NCBI GenBank assembly: GCA_030684815.1
Contig: JAUXXQ010000161.1
Span: 1 to 64,000, forward strand
Length of the DNA stretch: 64,000 nucleotides
Source of the DNA: Methylobacter sp.
Lineage (GTDB): Bacteria; Pseudomonadota; Gammaproteobacteria; Methylococcales; Methylomonadaceae
Direction: 5' to 3'
The notes below the pieces were generated by a model. That model did no database searches and had not been told where the DNA came from. It saw nothing but the letters and a program-made list of their open reading frames with translations. This document shows positions 11,645 through 20,084 of the stretch, one piece after another (position 1 is the stretch's first letter; each line of letters starts with the position of its first letter). The position numbers and the translations under genes were made by a program.

Positions 11645-12784
11645 ATGACTGACAGCCCGATTCAGCAGGCTATGCCGCCTGCGTTAACTGTTGTTGAACA
11701 GGACGCGGGGCAGTTTTGCGTCAAACTATCAGGCCGATGGAGCCTTAGCAACGTGGTAAGCGATGTTGGGCTGAACAAAAAAATCCGTGTCCATTCTGCG
11801 CGTAAAAATGTGCAGTGGGACATGACTGCAGTTGACTTGCTCGACAGCGGCAGTGCGTTGATCCTTTGGCAGGCGTGGGGTAAACAGCTGCCGTCTTCGG
11901 TGCAGTTGCGGCCGGAACATCAGGCTTTATTCGAGCGCTGGCAGGCGCAGCTTATCCCTGAAGCAAAGTCGGTCAGCCCACGCTCAATACGGGCGGTCAA
12001 ATTTATTTATGCAACTGCCACTGATTTTTTCGGCCAGTTGCTGCAATTAATCACCTTGCTGGGGCAGCTGTTTTTGGATGCCGGGCATTTGCTGCGGCAT
12101 CCGGGCGATATGCCTTGGTCGGAAATATCCATCACGATTTATGAATCAGGCGTCCGGGCACTGGGCATCACCGCGCTGGTGGGTTTTTTGATCGGCATTG
12201 TGCTCAGTTATTTGTCGGCGTTGCAGTTGAAGATTTTCGGTGCGGAGGTTTATATCATCGACATTTTGGGCTTGAGCGTGATCCGTGAGTTGGGGCCGTT
12301 GCTGGCGGCCATTCTGGTTGCCGGACGTTCCGGTTCGGCGATGACCGCGCAAATTGGCATCATGCGGGTGACCGAGGAACTGGATGCGCTGTCGGCGATG
12401 GGCATTTCCCATTCTTTGCGGCTGATTTTGCCTAAAGTCATGGCGCTGACGCTGGTGCTGCCGTTAATCAGCATTTGGACCAGCGCGTTGGCGCTGCTTG
12501 GCGGCATGGTGTCGGCACAAAATACGCTGGATATCAGCTATCGGCAATTTTTCTTTAAACTGCCGGATGTGGTGCCCTTGTTGAATGTGTTTATCGGCCT
12601 GGGCAAAAGCGCGGTGTTCGGTCTGATGATAGCGCTGATTGCCTGTCATTTCGGTTTCCGCATCAAACCTAATACCGAGAGCCTGGGCAACGAGACCACT
12701 AATTCAGTGGTGGCGGCCATTACCGTGGTGATTATGGTCGATGCGGTCTTTGCCATTTTGTTTATGGATGTGGGAATGCCATGA
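11645..12784 (+). CDS. mlaE: MlaE-family lipid ABC transporter permease with N-terminal STAS domain
   Basis: 379 residues. Positions about 12-110 look like a STAS (MlaB-like) domain, and 150-379 is the MlaE permease with 5-6 TM helices and the conserved ELGPLLAAILVAGRSGSA loop followed by an MRVTEELDAL coupling helix. It therefore combines in one chain what enteric bacteria split between MlaB and MlaE. It should carry phospholipids between inner and outer membrane with the downstream ATPase and MCE protein. The gene overlaps the ATPase gene by four bases (ATGA). The Shine-Dalgarno site before ATG 11645 is weak. Confidence 0.9.
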   Translation: MTDSPIQQAMPPALTVVEQDAGQFCVKLSGRWSLSNVVSDVGLNKKIRVHSARKNVQWDMTAVDLLDSGSALILWQAWGKQLPSSVQLRPEHQALFERWQAQLIPEAKSVSPRSIRAVKFIYATATDFFGQLLQLITLLGQLFLDAGHLLRHPGDMPWSEISITIYESGVRALGITALVGFLIGIVLSYLSALQLKIFGAEVYIIDILGLSVIRELGPLLAAILVAGRSGSAMTAQIGIMRVTEELDALSAMGISHSLRLILPKVMALTLVLPLISIWTSALALLGGMVSAQNTLDISYRQFFFKLPDVVPLLNVFIGLGKSAVFGLMIALIACHFGFRIKPNTESLGNETTNSVVAAITVVIMVDAVFAILFMDVGMP

Positions 12785-13587
12785 GTCAACCTTACGCAAT
12801 ACAATTGGAACATATCTGGACGCGCTTTGGCGATCCGCATAAAGACACAGAGAAGGTGGTGCATCAGGATGTGAATCTGTGCCTGGAACAGGGCGAAATT
12901 TTGGGGCTGGTGGGCGCATCCGGTTGCGGCAAGACTACCTTGCTGCGCGAAATTATCGGTCTGCAACAACCTAGCGAAGGCGAGGTGTGGGTGATGGGGC
13001 AGCGGTTGAAAGATGCCAATCACGGCCAACGGCTACGCAATAACTGCGGTGTGTTGTTTCAAAAAGGCGCGTTGTTCAGTGTGTTGAATGTGTTCGACAA
13101 TATCGCTTTCCCCCTGCGTGAACTGGGTTTTTCCGATGAGGAATCGATTGCACGCATCGTGTTTATGAAATTGGACATGGTCGGCTTGGCGGCTACCGAC
13201 GCTTGGTTAAAACCGGCCGATTTGTCCGGTGGCATGATCAAGCGGGTGGCGCTGGCGCGCACTATGGTGCTGGAACCGGCGCTGTTGTTGCTGGATGAGC
13301 CGACGTCGGGGCTAGACCCCATTTCCAGCGAAGACTTCGTGACCTTGTTATCCGATTTGCATAAGACCCTGCATTTCACTGTGGTCATGGTGACCCATGA
13401 TTTGGATATATTGCGTGACTTATGCACGAAGGTTGCGGTGCTGGCGGATAACCAGCTGGTTGCTTTTGGCAGCTTAGCGTCTGTGTTGGCTTGCAAGCAT
13501 CCTTTTGTCGACAAGTTTTTTCACAATAAACGCGCCGAGCGGGTATTTCAGTCTATCGTAAGTGCTCAGGAGGCGGCTCATGGGTAG
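12781..13587 (+). CDS. mlaF: MlaF-like lipid transport ABC ATPase
   Basis: 268 residues. Walker A is GASGCGKTT (about 42-50), the signature is LSGGMIKRVALA, Walker B is LLLLDEPTSGLDP, and the switch His is in VTHDL. It energises the MCE lipid transporter formed with the upstream permease and downstream MlaD-like protein. It overlaps both neighbours. The extended C-terminal tail is typical of MlaF relatives. Confidence 0.93.
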   Translation: MSQPYAIQLEHIWTRFGDPHKDTEKVVHQDVNLCLEQGEILGLVGASGCGKTTLLREIIGLQQPSEGEVWVMGQRLKDANHGQRLRNNCGVLFQKGALFSVLNVFDNIAFPLRELGFSDEESIARIVFMKLDMVGLAATDAWLKPADLSGGMIKRVALARTMVLEPALLLLDEPTSGLDPISSEDFVTLLSDLHKTLHFTVVMVTHDLDILRDLCTKVAVLADNQLVAFGSLASVLACKHPFVDKFFHNKRAERVFQSIVSAQEAAHG

Positions 13588-14494
13588 AGAAAATCATGCA
13601 CTGATCACTGGTTTGTTTGTCATTGCATTGGTGACGGCGACAACGGCGATTATTTTTTGGATCGGCAGCATGGATAAGGAGCGCAAGGTCTATGTGATTT
13701 CAACGCGGGCTTCGGTGTCCGGACTGAACCCCGAATCGACGGTTTTTTACCGGGGTATCGCGGTGGGCAAGGTGCTTAATGTCCGTTTCGACCCGTTGGA
13801 TTCCGGCATTATTTTGGTGCCGGTTGAGATCGATAAAAACATTGTGCTCAGCAAAGGGGTTTATGCGACTTTGCGCTTAAAAGGCGTGACCGGTTTGACC
13901 CAGATTCAGCTGGAAGATTCCGGCACTGTATCCGAGGCTTTGCCGCCGGGGGATAATCCGCTGCTGCGTATCCCGTTAGTGCCCTCGCTGACCGATAAAC
14001 TGATGGATTCGGGCGAAGAGCTGTTGCATAAAGCCGACCATTTGATGCAGCGCTTAAGCGGCTTATTGACCGACGAAAACGAGAAAAATATCGGCGGCAT
14101 TTTAAGCAACCTGAAATCATTGACCGACAAACTGGCCGAATTGCAAAAAAGCGTCGATAAAGCCTTGGTCGGTATTCCGGTATTGACCACCGATGCGCGA
14201 AAAACCTTGGGCAATATCGATACGCTAGCTAATGAATTGCAGGGCTTGAGCCGCGAAGTGCAAGCCCTCAGCGTTAAAGCCGGTAGCCTAGTCGATAGCG
14301 GCAAAAGTACCGGTGATGCGTTAATGCTGACCACATTGCCGAAAGTCAACAAACTGCTGACCGAATTGCAGGCAACTACACAACAGGTAAAAAGGGTGGC
14401 CGCGATGCTGGAACACGAACCGCAAGGCTTATTGTTTGGCCCAGGTCAACACGATTTAGGGCCGGGTGAACCGGGCTATCAGGGGGCGCCATGA
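13580..14494 (+). CDS. mlaD: MlaD-like MCE-domain lipid-binding protein
   Basis: 304 residues from ATG 13580, which follows a perfect AGGAGG at 6 bases; the longer GTG frame from 13562 is rejected. One TM helix at about 8-28 anchors it, an MCE domain covers about 38-118 (VSGLNPESTVFYRGIAVGKV), and the C-terminal half is a helical region of the kind that forms a needle or barrel extension in longer MCE proteins. It is longer than enteric MlaD (about 183 residues). It should form the periplasmic lipid-binding ring of the transporter. Confidence 0.9.
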   Translation: MGRENHALITGLFVIALVTATTAIIFWIGSMDKERKVYVISTRASVSGLNPESTVFYRGIAVGKVLNVRFDPLDSGIILVPVEIDKNIVLSKGVYATLRLKGVTGLTQIQLEDSGTVSEALPPGDNPLLRIPLVPSLTDKLMDSGEELLHKADHLMQRLSGLLTDENEKNIGGILSNLKSLTDKLAELQKSVDKALVGIPVLTTDARKTLGNIDTLANELQGLSREVQALSVKAGSLVDSGKSTGDALMLTTLPKVNKLLTELQATTQQVKRVAAMLEHEPQGLLFGPGQHDLGPGEPGYQGAP

Positions 14495-15018
14495 GAATTT
14501 TATTAATAGTAGGTTTCGCCTTGTTTAGCATCGCTTGCAGCGTAACTGGCAAGCGCCCCGCCTTGCATGATTTTGCAGTACCGCTGTCGGCTGCGGATCA
14601 GCAGGGCAGGGCATGGGTCAGCGTCAATGCGCCGACTTGGCTTTGGGATAACCGTATCCGTTACCGCTTGCTATTTGCACAATCCTCCCAGATCATGTTT
14701 TACGGTTTAGACCGCTGGATTGCCGCGCCACCTGAATTGTTTGAACAGCTGCTGAATGTTAGCGGCAAGGCGCAGGATTATAATGTGATCATCCGGTTAC
14801 AGGATTTTGAACAGCAATTCGAGGCGCCAGACCGGGCGCGCGTGGTGTTACGTTTTACTGCGGAAGCCTATGCCGGCAATGACAAAGTCGGTACGCAGGC
14901 GTTTTATTTGCAACAGCCTACCAAGACGCCGGATGCAGCGGGGGCGATTAGTGGGTTTACTGATTTGGCACAACAGGCTGGAGAGAATATCCAGCGTTGG
15001 CTGATGGGTGTCCATTAG
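14491..15018 (+). CDS. ABC-type transport auxiliary lipoprotein (PqiC/DUF330-like)
   Basis: 175 residues with a short signal peptide and lipobox FSIAC, Cys at about residue 16. The rest resembles the membrane-integrity/transport auxiliary lipoproteins found with MCE systems (PqiC-like), which sit on the outer membrane and receive the MCE tunnel. It overlaps the mlaD-like stop by four bases, so this is the last gene of a four-gene operon. The family call rests mainly on context and general pattern. Confidence 0.75.
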   Translation: MRILLIVGFALFSIACSVTGKRPALHDFAVPLSAADQQGRAWVSVNAPTWLWDNRIRYRLLFAQSSQIMFYGLDRWIAAPPELFEQLLNVSGKAQDYNVIIRLQDFEQQFEAPDRARVVLRFTAEAYAGNDKVGTQAFYLQQPTKTPDAAGAISGFTDLAQQAGENIQRWLMGVH

Positions 15019-15295
15019 GCCTTTTCCGTAAACCAAGATACCAAACATGAGTAAAATAAGCGCCCATTCCAACCCTACAAAAAAACGAGATGACAACAGC
15101 AGCGTATTTTGCCCAAGCAGGCCGACAATCCATTAACCAGAGCCACTTATCTGGTTTGAAACAGGCTGCTTCCAAAATGGGGCTTTATGCCATTTTTTGG
15201 AAATCCAAAAGGTTGGAATTTTGGATTTAAAAGTGTTTTTATTTGCTTCTTGAAAGCCGTAAAATATCAATCATTTTAACTGCCAAGGGTCGCGT

Positions 15296-17587
15296 ATGTC
15301 TTCGATAACGGAGCAATTATTTACTGTACTGCACAATGTCGAGCGTCCCGGGCAATTTTATGCCACCGGAACTCTGGAGATTTTTCCGCCTCAGCTTGAG
15401 GTTGAAGGCGTCGGGCGCATTGCGCTGCCCTTGTTACCGATGCAGGCCGAACAGCTTGTGGCCGCCGCCGAACAAGCGCCTTACGGTCGCGGTCAAGAAA
15501 CCCTGGTCGATACCGAGGTGCGGCGTACCTGGCAAATTGATGCCAGTCGGGTCAAGCTTGGCGGCAAGCATTGGCAGAAAACTATCGATGATATTGTCAG
15601 CCGTGCGGCGCTTGGGTTAGGTGTTAATGGCAAAGTCAATGCAGAACTTTATAAATTGCTGGTCTATGATGCCGACAGTTTTTTCATCAGCCATCGCGAT
15701 ACTGAAAAAGCAGCCGGCATGTTTGCAACCTTGGTCATTGTGCTGCCCTCCGAATACAGCGGCGGTGAGTTGCTGATAAAACATCAGCAGCAACAGGTAA
15801 AACTTGATTTAGGTTGCGATGATCCTTCTGAAATCGCTTTCGCGGCTTTTTACGCCGATTGCGTGCATGAAGTCTTGCCGATTACTCAAGGTTGTCGATT
15901 GACCCTGATTTATAACTTGTTGCGCACCGATAAAAAAATCCCCTTGCCTAAGCCGCCGGATTACCATTCGGAACAAGATCAAGTGAGCGGTCTATTGCGC
16001 AACTGGATGGCCGAACTTGATGGCGACGCGCATGAAGAGACACCGGAAAAACTGATTTATCCGTTGGAACATGCCTACACCCCCGCTGAATTAGGCTTTG
16101 ATGCGTTAAAAAATGCCGATCAGGCTGTGGCCGAGGTGTTGCTTGCTGCAGCGCAAGCGGTCGATTGCGCCATTCATCTGGCGCTGGTGTCGGTCGAAGA
16201 AAATGGCAGTGCCGAGAATGCGGGAGGCGGGCGTTATTGGGATGATGATGACTTTGAAGTGATTGAAGTCTTTGAGCGTAAGGAAATAATTTCCCAATGG
16301 CGAAGGCCTGATGGCGAGGCGGCGGAATTACCGACGTTACCTTTTTTTGCCAAAGAATTTTGCCCGCCTGAAGCGTTCGAGAGCATGGAACCTGATGATA
16401 TCGAGTTCCATGAAGCCACCGGTAATGAAGGCGCCTCTTTTGAACGCAGCTATTGCCGCGCCGCTTTGGTGCTTTGGCCGCGAACACGCTATTTGGCGAT
16501 TATCAATCAGGCGGGATTGAGTGCAACAATGCCGGTACTGGAGGTTTTTTGTCAGCAGTGGGAAAGCGAAAATAAAGATCAAAGCTCAAGTATTTGGCAG
16601 CAGGCACATCGCCTGGCGGGTTATATGGTGCGCGATTGGCCTGTTTTAGCACTTCGCCAACATTATTATGACCCCGACTATAGCTATAAAACCGAGTTTG
16701 TGCGCCAGTTTTTGGATTATTGCTACCGTTTAGGCGATAGCGAACAGCTGGGGCGTTTTTGGGCAATGGTGGCTGCCAACGGTTTTTATTGTCAAGACGA
16801 TAGCGTCGCATTAGCGCAAGCCGCAGAATTACTGCCCTGGCCGGATGTCGCGAAGTGGACGGAACAGCTGGTCGGCATGAGCGCCGAAACAGCTCAGGGT
16901 GCTTGCGCCGCCTTGCTCGCTTGTTTGAGCCGGCTTAACACAGGCGATGTTGGCGAACTTCGCATCGCCGCTCACGCCTTGTTCTTAGCGCTGCCCGGTG
17001 ACCCGGAACGATTTCCTCAACTGCAAGCCTGGCAACATTCCAGGATACCGGTCAATGCCAACTTAGTGGCTGATGTTTTGACCGGGTTTAGCGCCATTGA
17101 TGCCGCGTTGGCTGAAAACACACTGGATTATTTGCTCGCCTGGCCTGCCATCTACGATAAAGATAGAGTCCTGTTACCGGCAGCATTACGGCTGACTGAA
17201 TCGGCGAGCAGTCGCGAGTTAGCGGTTGCCGTGCGCTTGCGTCATGCCGTACGGGAACATTTGCAGGCCAGAACGGCTCAAGCGCTAGAGCCGCCTGCCG
17301 ATTGGCAACGGGACAGCCAAATGACTTGCAGTTGTAAGGATTGCGCCGAATTGCGCGCATTTTTAGACAGCCCGACCCAATCGGCATGGAAATTGAAAGC
17401 GGCTGAAAGCAGGCGCACACATATTGAATCGGCGATTAAAAGTCACCAATTCGATGTCGATTACAGGACTCAATGCGACAGTCGCCCTTATAGTTTAGTT
17501 TGCAAAAAAAACCAGGCCAGCTATCAGCGTCGAGTCGATCAATGCCAGCATGATTTGGCTATGTTGGCGCGTTTAACCGTCGACTAA
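15296..17587 (+). CDS. Large prolyl-4-hydroxylase-like 2-oxoglutarate/Fe(II) oxygenase
   Basis: 763 residues. The N-terminal 210 residues form a 2OG-Fe(II) dioxygenase fold: His133 and Asp135 (HRDTEK), distal His191 (DCVHEVLP) and the 2-oxoglutarate-binding Arg201 (GCRLTLIYN). After an acidic linker (about 300-330) comes an about 350-residue helical region with no recognised domain, then a Cys-rich tail: CSCKDC at 678-683 and further Cys at 727, 736 and 750, suggesting a metal-bound element. The substrate is unknown; such modular proteins probably hydroxylate a protein. AAGGG precedes ATG 15296. It is a single-gene unit. Confidence 0.8.
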   Translation: MSSITEQLFTVLHNVERPGQFYATGTLEIFPPQLEVEGVGRIALPLLPMQAEQLVAAAEQAPYGRGQETLVDTEVRRTWQIDASRVKLGGKHWQKTIDDIVSRAALGLGVNGKVNAELYKLLVYDADSFFISHRDTEKAAGMFATLVIVLPSEYSGGELLIKHQQQQVKLDLGCDDPSEIAFAAFYADCVHEVLPITQGCRLTLIYNLLRTDKKIPLPKPPDYHSEQDQVSGLLRNWMAELDGDAHEETPEKLIYPLEHAYTPAELGFDALKNADQAVAEVLLAAAQAVDCAIHLALVSVEENGSAENAGGGRYWDDDDFEVIEVFERKEIISQWRRPDGEAAELPTLPFFAKEFCPPEAFESMEPDDIEFHEATGNEGASFERSYCRAALVLWPRTRYLAIINQAGLSATMPVLEVFCQQWESENKDQSSSIWQQAHRLAGYMVRDWPVLALRQHYYDPDYSYKTEFVRQFLDYCYRLGDSEQLGRFWAMVAANGFYCQDDSVALAQAAELLPWPDVAKWTEQLVGMSAETAQGACAALLACLSRLNTGDVGELRIAAHALFLALPGDPERFPQLQAWQHSRIPVNANLVADVLTGFSAIDAALAENTLDYLLAWPAIYDKDRVLLPAALRLTESASSRELAVAVRLRHAVREHLQARTAQALEPPADWQRDSQMTCSCKDCAELRAFLDSPTQSAWKLKAAESRRTHIESAIKSHQFDVDYRTQCDSRPYSLVCKKNQASYQRRVDQCQHDLAMLARLTVD

Positions 17588-17921
17588 GACAGGTTCGTCC
17601 GACTTATAGCTTGTCTCAGCTTGGTCGGGGCGATTAACATGCCGGCTGGGCTACGGGACAGTCGGCAAATAACTGGGGACGCCGACTGTCCCAGCACGGC
17701 AATCCAGTTTTTTAGTATTCACCTTGGAAAAAAGCTGGATATAGGGAGGCTTCTTTCTATTTCAATTAGGTTATTTTTTGTTATGTACAGAGGGTAAAGC
17801 GATATGCTCATTTATCATCAGAGCATCTTTTGGAATTTACTGGACATGCTAAAGCGGTGGAAAATTTACTACATCCGGAAAAAACGAATATTGAAAATAT
17901 GTCGGAGGATACTGAATTTAA
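17588..17921. other. Intergenic region with a GGGACAGTCGGC hairpin
   Basis: No gene recognised. GGGACAGTCGGC (17655-17666) pairs perfectly with GCCGACTGTCCC (17681-17692) across a 14-base loop; the hairpin may terminate the oxygenase transcript, although no U-tract follows, or be a dispersed repeat. The rest is AT-rich sequence downstream of the tRNA-His gene. Confidence 0.5.
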
Positions 17922-17998
17922 TGGGGTGAACGACGGGGCTCGAACCCGCGACAACCGGAATCACAATCCGGGACTCTACCAACTGAGCTACGCTCACC
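17922..17998 (-). tRNA. tRNA-His (GTG)
   Basis: A 77-base cloverleaf on the minus strand. The acceptor stem GTGAGCG/CGTTCAC has an extra 5' G (base 17998) opposite discriminator C, the identity element of tRNA-His, and CCA is encoded. Anticodon GTG lies in a 7-base loop between CCGGA and TCCGG. The T-loop is GTTCGAGCC. Confidence 0.97.
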
Positions 17999-18034
17999 AT
18001 AATATGGTGGTGTTAATGTAGGATATTCTATGAA

Positions 18035-18111
18035 TGGCGCGCTTGGCAGGACTCGAACCTGCGACCCCCGGCTTAGAAGGCCGGTGCTCTATCCGGTTGA
18101 GCTACAAGCGC
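18035..18111 (-). tRNA. tRNA-Arg (TCT)
   Basis: A 77-base cloverleaf with acceptor GCGCTTG/CAAGCGC, discriminator G and encoded CCA. The anticodon stem CCGGC/GCCGG encloses CTTCTAA, anticodon TCT, reading AGA and AGG. It lies 36 bases upstream of tRNA-His. Confidence 0.97.
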
Positions 18112-18116
18112 TAAAT

Positions 18117-18193
18117 TGGTCGGGGTAGAGAGATTCGAACTCCCGACATCCTGCTCCCAAAGCAGGCGCGCTACCAAACTGCGCTATACCCCG
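18117..18193 (-). tRNA. tRNA-Pro (TGG)
   Basis: A 77-base cloverleaf with acceptor CGGGGTA/TACCCCG, discriminator A and encoded CCA. The anticodon stem CCTGC/GCAGG encloses TTTGGGA, anticodon TGG. It is the first gene of a Pro-Arg-His cluster, only 5 bases before tRNA-Arg, so the three should be cut from one precursor. Confidence 0.97.
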
Positions 18194-18327
18194 ATAAATC
18201 CTCTTTAATGGCTTGCTATACTTACCAATCACCCTTGAAGAGCTGCATATAATAACGATGCTTCCTTATTTCGTCAATATTTTTTTATTATTTTTTTAGT
18301 GATAATTAAGGGATGGCGGGATAATGC

Positions 18328-18957
18328 TTACAATTTAGCTTTAACTATTTGATAAACTTCCTCAGCAGCCACATCAACCCCCTTTAAGATCGCTTCCAGT
18401 TTAGCTAGTTGGGTATCAGCGAAATCTCTGTCTTTAAGTCCGCTTGCATTAATATACACATTTAACGCGGCACTTTTTAGCGCACCGTAACCTGCCATAA
18501 CAGCAACGCCCGCATCGCTGATCACAGCTGTATTGCCTTTTTCTGCGGCAATCCTGCTTAATGCGATAGTTTCTGCACACGCCTGCGCGCAGGCCAATGG
18601 AATAAGGGTGGCTTCTTTTAATGTCGCCTGGATAGCTTCGCTGCGCGCAGTCTTTTCTTCATCGGAGTTTTTCGGTAAGCCGTAGGTTGCCATTAATCGG
18701 TCAAAAACATCAATGTCGGCTTTGATCATTTGGGTCAAGGTTTCTCGTAGCGCTTCTGATTTTTCCAGCAACGCGCACATGTCATCTTCGACTCCAGCGT
18801 ATTTGGGCTTACCTAGGGTCAAATTACAAACCATGCTGATTAAGGCAGCAGCCTGTGCGCCCATGACTGCAGCCGCGCTGCCGCCGCCCGGCGTAGGTGC
18901 TTTGCTGGCCAATTCATCGATAAAGGTTTGCACTGATTTGTTTTTTATTTCGTTCAT
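18328..18957 (-). CDS. fchA: Methenyltetrahydrofolate cyclohydrolase (FchA; FTCD-like)
   Basis: 209 residues, the usual length of the stand-alone cyclodeaminase/cyclohydrolase family. The N-terminal motif KAPTPGGGSAAAVMGAQAAAL (about 19-39) and the central ARSEAIQATLKEATLIPLA stretch are typical. In methylotrophs FchA interconverts 5,10-methenyl- and 10-formyl-tetrahydrofolate, working with MtdA to link formaldehyde/formate oxidation with assimilation. Here it stands alone, without mtdA, ftfL or serine-cycle genes nearby. The Shine-Dalgarno site before ATG 18957 is weak. Confidence 0.88.
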   Translation of the reverse strand: MNEIKNKSVQTFIDELASKAPTPGGGSAAAVMGAQAAALISMVCNLTLGKPKYAGVEDDMCALLEKSEALRETLTQMIKADIDVFDRLMATYGLPKNSDEEKTARSEAIQATLKEATLIPLACAQACAETIALSRIAAEKGNTAVISDAGVAVMAGYGALKSAALNVYINASGLKDRDFADTQLAKLEAILKGVDVAAEEVYQIVKAKL

Positions 18958-19021
18958 TGTGTAGTGTCTTTCGGTGATGTGGTAAAAAAGGCAATGCCCT
19001 GTTTTCCTGCACTATACACAA

Positions 19022-19063
19022 TAAAAAAGCCCCCAGCCACTGGGCAGCGGCTTGGGGGGGGCT
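19022..19063 (-). terminator. Intrinsic terminator of the SprA-like gene
   Basis: On the minus strand, AAGCCGCTGCCCAGTGGCT sits inside a CCCCC/GGGGG stem followed by TTTTTT. It lies 48 bases beyond the stop of the SprA-like gene and upstream of fchA. Confidence 0.85.
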
Positions 19064-19110
19064 AACTGCGTGGGCTATATTCAGCAAGTTTTGGTTTTTG
19101 GGTGGCAGGT

Positions 19111-19674
19111 TTATACCGACAGGTCGATTTGGGTTCCTTGTCGGTCTTGATTGCCATTTTGGTTGTCCTGATTTTTTTGGAACAATTCGGCTTGGGCTTT
19201 GGCCGCCATTGCCGTTGCGTTGGCGGCAACTTGCATATCTTGCCCGGAAGGTTCGGCGGGCGCCAATGCGGCGCGCCTAATCGTGTCGGCTTTGCGTAAC
19301 GTTGCGGCCGGATCGCCGGGAACTCCTGACGTATCAATGCTGACTTCGCCGCCAATCGCGTAACGGATACCATCCGGCCCTTGCTGATATGAAAAACTGG
19401 CGCCGCTGACGGCAATGCCGCCTGCCGCAGCTAAATGGGCGGCTTCATGTGCCCTGACTTCAGAGTCCCTTTGTTTCAGTTCTCTGACGACTTTCAGCTC
19501 TTCGTCGGAAAGCTGGCCGTTTTTTTTGCCGTCGGATGGGGACGCTTCAGTTGCTTTTAATTCAGGGTTTTGTTGGGCTTTCTGTTCAACGTCATTTGCT
19601 GGGACAAGCGGGGGGTGCTGGGAATAATCAGCTTGCTTGAACGCGGGGATATTGCCGGATAGGGAGGAAATCAT
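19111..19674 (-). CDS. SprA-related putative metalloprotease (CJM1_0395-like)
   Basis: 187 residues. The recognisable core (about 58-165) has the KQRDSEVRAHEAAHLAAAGG motif with a zinc-protease-type HEAAH, followed by SFSYQQGPDGIRYAIGGEV and ADTIRRAALAPAEPS. The first 55 residues and the C-terminal about 25 (Gln/Asn/Asp-rich) are low-complexity. This family is annotated as a putative metalloprotease; its substrate is unknown and no signal peptide is visible. It is a single gene with its own terminator. Confidence 0.82.
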   Translation of the reverse strand: MISSLSGNIPAFKQADYSQHPPLVPANDVEQKAQQNPELKATEASPSDGKKNGQLSDEELKVVRELKQRDSEVRAHEAAHLAAAGGIAVSGASFSYQQGPDGIRYAIGGEVSIDTSGVPGDPAATLRKADTIRRAALAPAEPSGQDMQVAANATAMAAKAQAELFQKNQDNQNGNQDRQGTQIDLSV

Positions 19675-20084
19675 GATGCACCTTCACATCAGAGGAACTC
19701 TTTTAAGTTTAATAAACAATCAGTCAATCGTCTACGGGGTAAGTAAAATTAACTTTTTGGTAATCAGTATAAAATGCCGATTCGCCACGTAACTTCTCAC
19801 TAATTAACAGGCAAAAAGATTGTCACCACGAAGAGCACGGAGAACACGAAGAATGAAACTTCGTGCCGCCTAAAGCGCCTACTCGTGGTGAATAAATACA
19901 TTGAATGGCCCTGTAGATTTATAACTGATGAGAAGTTACGTTTGCCGCATCATTAAGATGCTCAGACGTAACAAAAAAATATTTTATCAGCCGGATATTT
20001 GTGGCAACCTTACCGCCGATCAAATTAAGGTCACGGGCATTATTTTTTCCGGTGTAACAACATCTCTATGGATACTTTAAATAT
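19675..20084. other. Non-coding region with nested inverted repeats before the protease gene
   Basis: No gene. CGTAACTTCTCA (19788-19799) and TGAGAAGTTACG (19929-19940) form a 12-bp inverted pair enclosing a CACGAAG-type repeat (19819-19893, CACCACGAAG at one end and CTCGTGGTGAATAA at the other). The preceding TTAACAGGCAAAAAGATTGTC recurs in inverted orientation at about 21590-21616. Protease promoter elements should lie in 19940-20080 but are not clear. Confidence 0.6.

Noticed and set aside
14848-15096. 82-residue minus-strand frame with a hydrophobic N-terminus
   Set aside because: Two thirds of it is antisense to the MCE-operon lipoprotein gene; no ribosome site or family.
17830-18021. 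63-residue plus-strand frame
   Set aside because: It runs antisense through tRNA-His.
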